Assembly: GCF_041434935.1 (NCBI RefSeq)
Contig: NZ_CP107964.1
Coordinates: 7,547,001 to 7,611,000, forward strand
Reading direction: 5' to 3'
From: Kitasatospora sp. NBC_00374
GTDB taxonomy: Bacteria; Actinomycetota; Actinomycetes; Streptomycetales; Streptomycetaceae
Length of the DNA stretch: 64,000 nucleotides
The position numbers and the translations under genes were made by a program. How positions within the stretch are numbered: the first letter of the stretch is position 1; each line of letters begins with the position of its first letter. This document shows positions 1 to 37,400 of the stretch, in pieces. The notes under the pieces were generated by a model, which was not told the DNA's origin, searched no databases, and worked only from the letters and a program-made list of their open reading frames with translations.

Positions 1-526
1 GAACCTGCCGCGCTGGAGGAGCTGTTGGCGTCCTGTGAGGCGGACGGTGTCCGTGCCCGCCGTATTCCGGTGGACTACGCCTCGCACTCCGCGCAGGTGG
101 AGTCGATCCGTACCGAGCTGCTCGAACTGCTCGCTGACGTACGCCCGCGGGCGGGCTCGGTGCCCGTGTTCTCGACGGTCACCGGTGAACTCACCGACGG
201 CTCCGGCATGGACGCCGAGTACTGGTACACCAACCTCCGCACCACCGTCCGCCTGCAGGACGCCGCCGAGAGGCTGCTCGCGGACGGCTTCGGCACCTTC
301 GTCGAGGTCAGCCCGCACCCGGTGCTGGTGATGGCCCTTCAGGAGAGCATCGAGGCGGCCGACCGGGAGGCCGTGGCCTTCGGCACGCTGCGCCGCGACG
401 AGGGCGGGCCCCGCCGGATGCTGGCCTCGTTCGCGCAGGCGTGGGTGCGCGGGGTGGCCGTCGACTGGCGGGCCGCCGCCTTCGCCGGCGCCGACAGCGT
501 CGCGCCCATCGACCTGCCCACCTACG
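1..526 (+). repeat. Methylmalonyl-AT repeat, copy 1
   Basis: This stretch is close to identical at nucleotide level to 38916-39440, the AT of the last module. Long identical runs with few substitutions cover the part from just before YASH to the AT-KR/DH linker. Confidence 0.75.
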
Positions 527-2733
527 CCTTCCAGCACCGCCGCTTCTGGCCCGAGCCCGCCCGTCCCGAGGCCGGGGGGTCCGGCGGCGACCCGGTGGAC
601 ACCGCGTTCTGGGAGGTCGTCGAACGCGAGGACCTGGACGCGCTGGCCGGCTCCCTGGACCTGGGCGCCGACGCCCCGCTGAGCGCCGTCCTGCCCGCCC
701 TGTCGTCCTGGCGACGGCAGCACCGCGAGCAGGCGACCGTCGACGGCTGGCGCTACCGCGTCCTCTGGCGGCCCCTCACCGACCTGCCCGCACCGCTGCT
801 CCCGGGCACCTGGGCCCTGGTCGCGGCCGAGCACGACGAGGCCCGCGCGGCCGAGCTCGCCGGGGCACTCGACCGCCGCGGCGCGCATACCCGCATCCTC
901 CTCGTCCGCGCGGCGGACCTCGACCGGGACGCACTGGCCGAGCGGCTGCGCAAGGAACTCGGCGACGTGGCCGGACTGACCGGTCTGCTCGCCCTGCCGG
1001 CCGCGGATGCGGCGCCGCACGCCGACCATCAGGGCGTGCCGCTCGGCCTGGCCGGCACGGCCGCCCTGGTGCAGGCCCTCGGCGACGCCGGGATCGACGC
1101 GCCGCTGTGGTGCGCCACCCGCGGCGCCGTCGCGGTCGGCCGCGCCGAGCGCGTGTCCGATCCCGCCCAGGCGCTGGTCTGGGGCTTCGGCCGGGTCGCC
1201 GCGCTGGAGCACCCGCAGCGCTGGGGTGGTCTGGTCGACCTGCCGGAGAAGCCGGACGAGCGGGCCTTCGACGGTCTCGCCGCCGTCCTGGCCGGTACCG
1301 GGGGTGAGGACCAGGTCGCGGTCCGGGCCTCGGGTGTGCTGGTGCGCCGTCTGGTGCACGCGCCGGCCGCTCCGGTGTCGGGGGAGGGCTGGCGGCCGTC
1401 CGGCACGGTGCTGGTGACCGGTGGCACGGGTGCGCTCGGTGCGCACGTGGCCCGCTGGCTGGCCCGCAACGGTGCCGAGCACCTGCTGCTGACCAGCCGC
1501 CGCGGCCCCGACGCCGACGGCGCGGCCGAGCTCGCGGCCGAACTCACCGCCCTCGGGGCCCGCCCCACCATCGTGTCCTGCGACGTGGCCGACCGGGCCG
1601 CCCTCGCCGACCTGCTCGCCACGATCCCCGCCGAGCACCCGCTCACCGCCGTGATGCACACCGCCGGGGTACTGGACGACGGCGTCCTGGACGCGCTGAC
1701 GCCCGAGCGGTTCGCCCGGGTGCTGCGCCCGAAGGTCGACGCGGTGCTCGCCCTGGACGAGCTGACCCGGAGCCTGGACCTCTCCGCGTTCGTCCTGTTC
1801 TCCGGCATCGCCGGCACCCTGGGCGACGCCGGGCAGGCCAACTACGCCGCCGCCAACGCCTATCTGGACGCGTTCGCCGAGCACCGGCGCGCCCAGGGCC
1901 GGCCCGCCACCTCGGTGGCCTGGGGCCGCTGGGGGGAGACCGGCATGGCCGCGAACGGCGTGATCGGCGACCGGCTCGACCATGCCGGACTGCCCGCGAT
2001 GCCCCCCGAGTCGGCGATCACCGCCCTCCAGCAGGCGCTGGACCTGGACGAGACGACGGTGACCGTCGCCGCCGTCGACTGGGAGCGGTTCGCCCCCGGA
2101 TTCACCTCCGTCCGGGCCTCCACCCTGCTCGACGAACTGCCGGGCGCCCGCCGCCCCGCCGCCGGATCCCCGGCCGGCCCGGCGGACACCCCCGCCTCCG
2201 ACGCCGCCGAGCTGCGGCGGCGCCTGGCCGGCATGGCGGAGCTGGAGCGCGCGCAGACCGTCCTCGACCTGGTCCGGGCCCATGCGGCCGCGGCGCTCGG
2301 GCACGCCTCCGTGGACGAGGTCGGGGCGGGCCGGGCCTTCAAGGAACTCGGCCTGGACTCGCTGACCGCGCTGGAACTGCGCAACCGGCTCGGCGCAGCC
2401 ACCGGCCTGCGGCTGCCCGCCACGCTGGTGTTCGACTTCCCGACGCCGGCCGCGCTCGCCGAGCGGCTGCGGACCGAGCTGGTCCCGGCCGGCGCCGCGG
2501 GCGGCGGGGGAGGCACGCTCGGCGACCTCGACCGGCTGGAGGCCGCACTCGCCACGGTCGCCGACGACGAGGACACCCGGGCGGACGTCGCCGCCCGCCT
2601 CCAGGCCCTGCTGACCCGCTGGAGCGCCGCGCCGCGCGAACGGGAGGCCGACCTCCAGGTCGCCGAGCAGCTCCAGGCGGCCTCCGCCGACGAGCTGTTC
2701 GCCTTCATCGACCAGGAGCTGGGCATGGCCTGA
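1..2733 (+). CDS. Type I polyketide synthase, 3' part (AT-KR-ACP-docking)
   Basis: The frame is open from base 1, so the gene starts upstream of the window. Visible order: C-terminal half of a methylmalonyl-type AT (YASH at bases 76-87, typical of methylmalonyl-CoA ATs), a KR-only linker, KR (nucleotide-binding GGTGALG near base 1420, LDD motif of B-type KRs near 1673), ACP (LGLDSL near 2350) and a C-terminal docking region ending in a DELFAFID-type helix. There is no DH or ER, so the module should leave a hydroxyl next to a methyl branch. Oddity: the usual catalytic KR Ser, 13 residues before the catalytic Tyr (codon 1843-1845), is Gly (codon 1804-1806), so reduction may be lost. The docking tail pairs logically with the N-terminal helix of the PKS starting at 2885. 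The AT part closely matches 38916-39440. Confidence 0.96.
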   Translation, partial: EPAALEELLASCEADGVRARRIPVDYASHSAQVESIRTELLELLADVRPRAGSVPVFSTVTGELTDGSGMDAEYWYTNLRTTVRLQDAAERLLADGFGTFVEVSPHPVLVMALQESIEAADREAVAFGTLRRDEGGPRRMLASFAQAWVRGVAVDWRAAAFAGADSVAPIDLPTYAFQHRRFWPEPARPEAGGSGGDPVDTAFWEVVEREDLDALAGSLDLGADAPLSAVLPALSSWRRQHREQATVDGWRYRVLWRPLTDLPAPLLPGTWALVAAEHDEARAAELAGALDRRGAHTRILLVRAADLDRDALAERLRKELGDVAGLTGLLALPAADAAPHADHQGVPLGLAGTAALVQALGDAGIDAPLWCATRGAVAVGRAERVSDPAQALVWGFGRVAALEHPQRWGGLVDLPEKPDERAFDGLAAVLAGTGGEDQVAVRASGVLVRRLVHAPAAPVSGEGWRPSGTVLVTGGTGALGAHVARWLARNGAEHLLLTSRRGPDADGAAELAAELTALGARPTIVSCDVADRAALADLLATIPAEHPLTAVMHTAGVLDDGVLDALTPERFARVLRPKVDAVLALDELTRSLDLSAFVLFSGIAGTLGDAGQANYAAANAYLDAFAEHRRAQGRPATSVAWGRWGETGMAANGVIGDRLDHAGLPAMPPESAITALQQALDLDETTVTVAAVDWERFAPGFTSVRASTLLDELPGARRPAAGSPAGPADTPASDAAELRRRLAGMAELERAQTVLDLVRAHAAAALGHASVDEVGAGRAFKELGLDSLTALELRNRLGAATGLRLPATLVFDFPTPAALAERLRTELVPAGAAGGGGGTLGDLDRLEAALATVADDEDTRADVAARLQALLTRWSAAPREREADLQVAEQLQAASADELFAFIDQELGMA

Positions 2734-2745
2734 CCGCACCACCGC

Positions 2746-2776
2746 CCGGCGGCGGCGCACCCAGGCGCGCCGCCGG
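2746..2776. other. Imperfect GC hairpin between PKS genes
   Basis: Arms at 2746-2758 and 2765-2776 pair with one bulged base. There is no T-run. It lies 13 bases after the stop at 2733 and could slow or partly end transcription, but the next PKS gene on the same strand starts only about 110 bases later. Confidence 0.35.
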
Positions 2777-2884
2777 CCCCGCGAAGTATTCGCCCGGCCT
2801 GCCCGGGCAGGGCCTCATCCGGCCCGCCACCACACGCAGCCACCGACGAGTGACTGCAGCCATCGACATGGGTGAGGTTCCACA

Positions 2885-14785
<11,901 letters not shown>

Positions 14786-14809
14786 GCCGGAAGGCCCGCT
14801 GGTCAGGCC

Positions 14810-14864
14810 CGCCGCCGGGGTCCCGGAGCAGCACCGACGGTGTCTGCCCGGGGCCCCGGCGGCG
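14810..14864. terminator. Bidirectional hairpin terminator
   Basis: Arms 14810-14826 and 14848-14864 are 17 bases with a single mismatch and a 21-base loop. It sits between the stop of the two-module PKS gene (+) and the stop of a small - strand gene, so it can end both transcripts. It supports a separate promoter for the next PKS gene. Confidence 0.65.
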
Positions 14865-14897
14865 TGCGCCGGAGCGTGCTGGGCGGGCAGCGCGTGA

Positions 14898-15116
14898 TCA
14901 GCTGCCTGTCGAGGACGCCGGGTACAGCGGCTCTGCGGTGCAGGGCCGCTCGCCGACGACGCAGTGGTAGCAGAGCGCGGTGACCCCGTCCGAGTTGTAC
15001 CAGTGGTGATCACCGCAATCGCGGGTGCCCTTGCCCGCGAACCCGAGGTCGATGAGGAACCAGGGCAGCTGCCGACGTACCCACGTGCGCCACCGGTACC
15101 TGCCCGTTCGAGTCAT
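14898..15116 (-). CDS. Small Cys/His-rich hypothetical protein
   Basis: 72 residues, antisense to the PKS genes and inside the 710-base gap between two of them. The C-terminal half holds DCGDHHWYN and CYHCVVGERP, a Cys/His pattern I know from many small uncharacterised Streptomyces proteins, and the N-terminus is basic with a short hydrophobic stretch (QLPWFLIDLGF). No good ribosome site is seen. A TATTCT hexamer ends six bases before the ATG, which would fit a leaderless transcript. Function unknown. The paired Cys/His suggest metal binding, but this is inference. It may be an unrelated passenger gene in the cluster. Confidence 0.55.
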   Translation of the reverse strand: MTRTGRYRWRTWVRRQLPWFLIDLGFAGKGTRDCGDHHWYNSDGVTALCYHCVVGERPCTAEPLYPASSTGS

Positions 15117-15275
15117 CCCCCGAGAATATCGGGCCGGCGTCGTGGGCCTCGACGGCGGTGGCCGTACGTTCGGGTGGTGACGCGGACGGCCGTCTCCTCC
15201 TCGTCGACGCCGTGCAGCGGCGATCCTCCGGTGCCTTCTCCGCCGCGCGTGCCGTACAGCCCTGAAAGGCCGAGG

Positions 15276-15322
15276 CTAGGGGCCGGATAGGGGTTGAGAG
15301 CGCCCCGGCCGGACCATAATCT
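15276..15322 (+). promoter_or_regulatory. Predicted activator-dependent promoter of the three-module PKS gene
   Basis: Two TAGGGG boxes at 15277-15282 and 15288-15293 are exactly 11 bases apart, one helical turn. A TAATCT -10-like hexamer lies at 15317-15322, 28 bases after the A of the second box. A TTGAGA at 15294-15299 with CATAAT at 15315-15320 is an alternative -35/-10 pair (15-base spacer). The same layout recurs before other operons of this cluster. The 5' leader would be about 170 bases. Confidence 0.6.
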
Positions 15323-15368
15323 CGCACAGCGAAATGCAATAGGCGATCTGGCAGAAGCTCCTGGTGCC

Positions 15369-15388
15369 CGAAGTTGCCGACAACTTCG
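15369..15388. promoter_or_regulatory. 20-bp perfect inverted repeat (operator-like)
   Basis: Arms CGAAGTTG and CAACTTCG are perfect eight-base complements around CCGA, in the leader between the predicted promoter and the PKS start at 15496. The size and symmetry fit a dimeric repressor or activator site. The binding protein is unknown, and a short RNA hairpin is the alternative reading. Confidence 0.5.
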
Positions 15389-15390
15389 CC

Positions 15391-15406
15391 CGGGGGATTT
15401 CCACAG
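15391..15406 (+). promoter_or_regulatory. PimM-type (PAS-LuxR) operator-like 16-mer
   Basis: The bases CGGGGGATTTCCACAG match 14 of 16 positions of the published PAS-LuxR consensus CTVGGGAWWTCCCBAG known from polyene clusters. No PAS-LuxR gene is visible in this window; it could lie outside. It is downstream of the predicted promoter, so its role is uncertain. Confidence 0.35.
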
Positions 15407-15495
15407 GCCATCGGCCGTTGCTGCGAATTTCCCGCCGGTGAGAATCCGTCAAAGTGACGCGAGCCGACTGGATGCGTTGAAGAGGTGGGCATTTA

Positions 15496-31446
<15,951 letters not shown>

Positions 31447-31496
31447 CCGCACCGCCACCGCCCGACCTTCTGCAACATCCTGAGAGGTGACCTGAC

Positions 31497-34400
31497 ATGC
31501 CGGCAGACCTGGCGGCCGAGGACAAGCTTCGGTACTTCCTCAAGCGCGTGACGACGGATCTCCACGAGACCCGCCGACGGCTGAAGGAGATCGAGGACGG
31601 CGAGCACGAGCCGATCGCGATCGTCGGCATGGCCTGCCGGTTCCCCGGCGGGGTGGACTCGCCGGAGGACCTCTGGCGACTGGTCGCGGACGGCCGCGAC
31701 GCGGTGTCCCTCTTCCCGGAGGACCGCGGCTGGGACGTCGAGAACCTCTACCACCCGGACCCCGACCACCAGGGCACCTCATACGCCCGCGAAGGCGGAT
31801 TCCTGCACCGGGCAGGTGAGTTCGACCCGGGCTTCTTCGGGATCTCGCCGCGTGAGGCGATGTCGATGGACCCGCAGCAGCGGCTGCTGTTGGAGACGTC
31901 CTGGGAGGCGTTCGAGCGGGCCGGGATCGACCCGGTCACCCTGCGCGGCAGCCGGACCGGCGTCTTCGTCGGGGTGATGTACAACGACTACGGCATGCTG
32001 CTCCAGCAGTCGGTGGAGGGCGCCGAGGGCCAGATCGGCACCGGCAGCTCGGGCAGCATCGCGTCCGGCCGGGTCTCGTACACGCTGGGGCTGGAGGGGC
32101 CTGCCGTCACCATCGACACCGCCTGCTCCTCGTCGCTGGTGGCGCTGCACCTCGCCTGCCAGTCGCTGCGGACCGGGGAGTCGACGCTCGCCCTGGCGGG
32201 CGGTGTGACGGTGATGCTGACCCCGGGAACGTTCGTGGAGTTCAGCCGCCAGCGCGGGCTGGCGGCGGACGGGCGCTGCAAGGCGTTCTCCGACGACGCG
32301 GACGGCACCGGGTGGGGTGAAGGGGTCGGCATGCTGCTCGTCGAGCGGCTGTCGGACGCACAGCGCAACGGGCACCGGGTCCTGGGCATCGTGCGCGGCA
32401 GCGCCGTCAACCAGGACGGCGCGTCGAACGGCCTGACGGCGCCGAACGGCCCCTCCCAGCAGCGTGTCATCAAGCAGGCGCTGAGCAACGCCGGCCTGAC
32501 GTCCGCGCAGGTCGACGCGGTCGAGGCGCACGGTACGGGCACCACGCTGGGCGACCCGATCGAGGCGCAGGCCCTGCTCGCCACCTACGGGCAGACCCGG
32601 CCCGAGACCCGGCCGTTGAAGCTCGGCTCGGTGAAGTCCAACCTGGGCCACACCCAGGCGGCGGCGGGTGCGGCCGGTGTGATCAAGATGGTGCTCGCGA
32701 TGCAGCACGGCGTCCTGCCGAAGAGCCTGCACGTTGGCGAGCCGTCCTCGCACGTCAACTGGTCGGCAGGCGCGGTCGAGCTGCTCGCCGAGGCCGAACA
32801 GTGGCCCGAGACGGGCGAGCCGCGTCGCTCGGCGGTCTCGTCGTTCGGGTTCAGCGGCACCAACGCGCACATCATCCTGGAGCAGGCACCCGCCGAGGAG
32901 CCGGCCCCCGGGCCGGGCGGTGCGCCCGCCCGTCCGGTACCGGTGGTGCTCTCCGGCCGTACGCCGGAGGCGCTGCGGGGCCAGGCCGGGCGGCTGGCCG
33001 AGCGCCTGGCGGCCGAGCCGGACCTCGGTCTGACGGACGTCGGGTTGACGCTGGCGACGGCCCGGTCGGCGTTCGAGCACCGGGCGGCGCTGGTCGGCGG
33101 CGACCGGGCGCAGGTGCTGGCGGGGCTGGAGGCGCTGGCGGCCGGCGGGTCGGCGGCGGCGGAGGGTGTCGCGGGGACGGCCGGTCGTGCGGCGTTCCTG
33201 TTCGCGGGGCAGGGGAGTCAGCGGGCGGGGATGGGGGAGGAGCTGTACGGCGCTTTCCCGGCGTTCGCGGCGGCGTTCGACGCGGTGTGTGCGGAGTTGG
33301 ATCCGCTGCTCGGGCGTTCACTGCGCACGGCGATCGCTGACACCGACCTGAGCGACGAGACGGGTTACACGCAGCCGGCGTTGTTCGCGTTGGAGGTGGC
33401 GCTGTTCCGGTTGGTCGAGTCGTGGGGTGTGCGGCCGGATTTCCTGGCCGGGCACTCGATCGGTGAGTTGGCTGCCGCGCATGTGGCGGGTGTGTTGTCG
33501 CTGGCGGACGCGGCGAAGCTGGTGGCGGCGCGTGGGCGTCTGATGCAGGCGTTGCCGCGTGGTGGTGCGATGGTGGCGGTGGAGGCCGCGGAGGCGGAGG
33601 TGCTGCCGTTGCTGACCGGGGGTGTCGGTGTCGCTGCTGTCAACGGGCCTGTGTCGGTGGTGATTTCGGGTGTCGAGCGGGCTGTTCTGGAGGTTGCGGA
33701 GAAGCTGGCGGCGGATGGTCGCCGGACGAAGCGGCTGACGGTGAGCCATGCGTTCCATTCGCCGTTGATGGACGGGATGCTGGACGAGTTCCGTTCGGTG
33801 GCTTCGGAGTTGACGTTCGAGGCGCCAAGGATCCCGATCGTCTCCACTCTCACCGGTGCCCTGGCGTCGGACGAGCTGACGGATCCCGAGTACTGGGTGC
33901 GGCATGTCCGTGAGGCGGTTCGTTTCGCCGACGCCGTTCAGGTGCTGGAGGGCGAAGGGGTCCGGACGTTTCTGGAGTTGGGTCCGGACGGGACGCTGAC
34001 CGCGATGGCGCAGCAGTGTCTCGCCGAGGACACCGACGCCACCCTCACCCCTGCCCTGCGCCGGGACCGCCCCGAAGCCCTGAGCTTCACCACCGCCCTC
34101 GCCCGGCTGCACGTGCGCGGCGCCAGGCTCGACTGGCAGGCCGTCTTCGCGGATCTCGACGCCCGCCGTGTCGACCTCCCCACCTACGCCTTCCAGCAGG
34201 AGTACTTCTGGCCGAGGCCGTTGCGGGGCTTCGTCGGTGACGTGGTGTCCGCCGGTCTCGGTGCCGCCGATCATCCGCTGCTGGGCGCGTCGCTGGCGCT
34301 CGCGGACGCGGACGGGCACGTTCTCACCGGGCGGCTGGCGCTGGACGCCCACCCCTGGCTGGCGGACCACGCCGTGGCGGGCAAGGTACTGCTGCCGGGA

Positions 34401-37400
34401 ACGGCCTTTGTGGAACTGGCCGTTCGGGCCGGCGACCAGGTCGGGTGCGGTCTGGTCGAGGAGTTGACGCTGGAGGCGCCGTTGGTGCTTCCGGTGCGTG
34501 GTGCTGTGCAGGTCCAGGTGTCGGTGGGCGTGCCGGACGAGGCGGGCCGTCGGCCGGTGTCGGTGTTCTCGCGAGGGGAGGACGCGTCGGCGGACGAGCC
34601 GTGGGTGCGCCATGCGGCCGGAGTGCTGGCCGCTGCCGGCAGCGCTGTCCCGGTCGACCTGACCGAGTGGCCGCCGGCCGGTGCGGAGCCGCTTGCGGTG
34701 GACGGCGTCTACGAGGGGTTCGCCGCTGCCGGTTTCGCCTACGGCCCGGTGTTCCGGGGGCTCAGGGCCGCGTGGCGGCGTGGCGCCGAGGTGTTCGCCG
34801 AGGTCGCGCTGCCGGAGGAGGCACGTGGGGAGGCGGGACTGTTCGCGCTCCACCCCGCGCTGCTGGACGCCGCACTGCACACGGTGGCCCTCGGAGGGCT
34901 GCTGGAGGACACCGGGCAGGGGCGGCTGCCGTTCGCCTGGTCGGACGTGACCCTGCACGCGGCCGGTGCCAGTGAGCTGCGGGTGCGGTTCTCGGCGAAG
35001 AGCGCCGATGCGGTGGCGCTGACCGTGGCCGACGCCTCGGGTGCGCCCGTCGCGACGGTCGGCTCGCTGGTGCTGCGGACGTTCGCTGCGGAGCAGATGG
35101 CGGGCGGACGTCAGGAGTCGCTCTTCCGCCCCCGGTGGGTGCCGGTGGCCCTGGCGGCGCAGGCGGCGGACGGTGCGGTGGGTGTGCTGGGCGGTGACGA
35201 TCTGGGCCTGCCGGGCGCGGTCCGGTTCGCGGACCTCGCGGCGGTGGTGGCGGCCGGGCCGGTTCCGGAGACGCTGGTCCTGCCGGTCGCCACCGCGGAT
35301 TGCCTGGGTGTCGTCGCGGCCACGCATGCCGCCGTGCGGGACGCCCTCGCGCTGGTGCAGGAGTGGCTGGCGCAGGACGCGTTCGCGGACTCCCGGCTCG
35401 TCGTGGTGACGCGTGGCGCGACGACCGGTGACCTGGCGGCCGCCGCCGTGCACGGTCTGCTGCGCTCGGCGCAGTCGGAGAACCCGGGCCGGATCGTCCT
35501 GGTCGACCTGGACGAGGACCCCGACTCCCTGAAGGCACTGCCCCGGGCCCTCGACACGGGGGAGCCCGAGCTCGCGCTGCGCGCGGGCGAGGCGTCCGCG
35601 CGTCGCCTGCTGCGCGCCGCCGAGACGGCCGTCCCGGCGGACGGTCTGCGGGCGTTGGACCCGGAGGGGACGGTGCTGCTGACGGGTGCGACGGGTGCGC
35701 TGGGTGGGGTGGTCGCGCGTCATCTGGTGACGGAGTACGGCGCTCGTCGTCTGCTGCTGGTCTCGCGTCGTGGTGCGCAGGCCGAGGGCGCGGACGAACT
35801 GGCCGCAGAGCTCGGCAGGTTGGGTGCGGAGGTGACGTTCGCTGCGTGCGACGTGGCGGACCGCGTGGCGCTGGCGCGGCTGCTGGAGGGCGTCGAGCTG
35901 ACGGCCGTGGTGCATACGGCGGGTGTGCTGGACGACGGCGTCGTGCCGTCGCTGACACCGGAGCGGCTGGAGGCGGTGCTGCGTCCGAAGGTGGACGCGG
36001 CGTGGAACCTGCACGAGTTGACCGCCGGCCACGACCTGGCCGCGTTCGTGCTGTTCTCGTCCGCGGCCGGGGTGTTCGGCGCGGCCGGGCAGGCCAACTA
36101 TGCTTCCGCCAACGCCTTCCTGGACGCCTTGGCCGAGTACCGCCGGGCGGCCGGTCTGCCGGCGACCTCGCTCGCCTGGGGCCTGTGGGCCGAGGACGGC
36201 GGCGGGATGGGTGCCGAGCTGGACGAGGCCGACGTGCAGCGGATGGCGCGGGGCGGTGTGCAGGCGCTCTCCACGGCCGACGGTCTCGCACTGCTCGATG
36301 CCGCGGGCGACCTCGACGAAGCCGTCCTGGTGCCGATCCGCCTCGACCTCGCCGGGCTGCGCGCCCAGGCGGCCGCCTCGGGCCCGGTGCCTCCGGTGCT
36401 GCGTGGTCTGGTGCGGGCGCCGCTGCGGCGGGCGGCCGCCGGGAGCGGCAGCGCAGGCGGGTCGGCGCTTGCGGACCGCCTGGCCGCGCTGGGCGAGGCC
36501 GAGCGGACGACCGCCCTGCTCGACCTGGTGCGCGCCGAGGTCGCCGCTGTGCTCGGCTACCCGAACTCCGCCGCGGTGGACACCAGTCGGGCGTTCAAGG
36601 ACCTCGGATTCGACTCGCTGACGGCCGTCGAACTGCGGAACCGCCTCAACGGGGTCACCGGGCTGCGGCTGCCGGCGACCCTGGTCTTCGACTACCCGAA
36701 CCCGGCGGTGCTCGCCGACCAGCTCCGTACCGAGCTACTGGGCGTGTTGCCCACCGCCGGTCTTCCGTCGGCGCCCCCGGCGGGCCTGGACGACGAGCCG
36801 ATCGCCATCGTCGGCATGGCCTGCCGCTACCCGGGCGGGGTGGACTCGCCGGAGGATCTGTGGCGACTGGTCGCCGACGGCCGCGACGCGCTCTCCTTCT
36901 TCCCGGAGGACCGCGGCTGGGACGTCGAGAACCTCTACCACCCGGACCCCGACCACCAGGGCACCTCGTACGTCCGCGAAGGCGGATTCCTCTACCGGGC
37001 GGGGGAGTTCGACCCGGGCTTCTTCGGGATCTCGCCGCGTGAGGCGATGTCGATGGACCCGCAGCAGCGGCTGCTGTTGGAGACCTCCTGGGAGGCGTTC
37101 GAGCGGGCGGGCATCGACCCGGGCTCGGTCCGGGGCAGCCGGACCGGCGTCTTCGTCGGGGTGATGTACAACGACTACGCCATGGTGCTCCAGCAGTCGG
37201 TGGAGGGCGCCGAGGGGCAGATCAGTACCGGCACCTCGGGCAGCATCGCGTCCGGCCGGGTCTCGTACACCTTCGGGCTGGAGGGCCCCGCCGTCACCAT
37301 CGACACGGCGTGCTCGTCCTCGCTGGTGGCGCTGCACCTGGCCTGTCAGTCGCTGCGGACCGGGGAGTCGACGCTCGCCCTGGCGGGCGGTGTGACGGTG

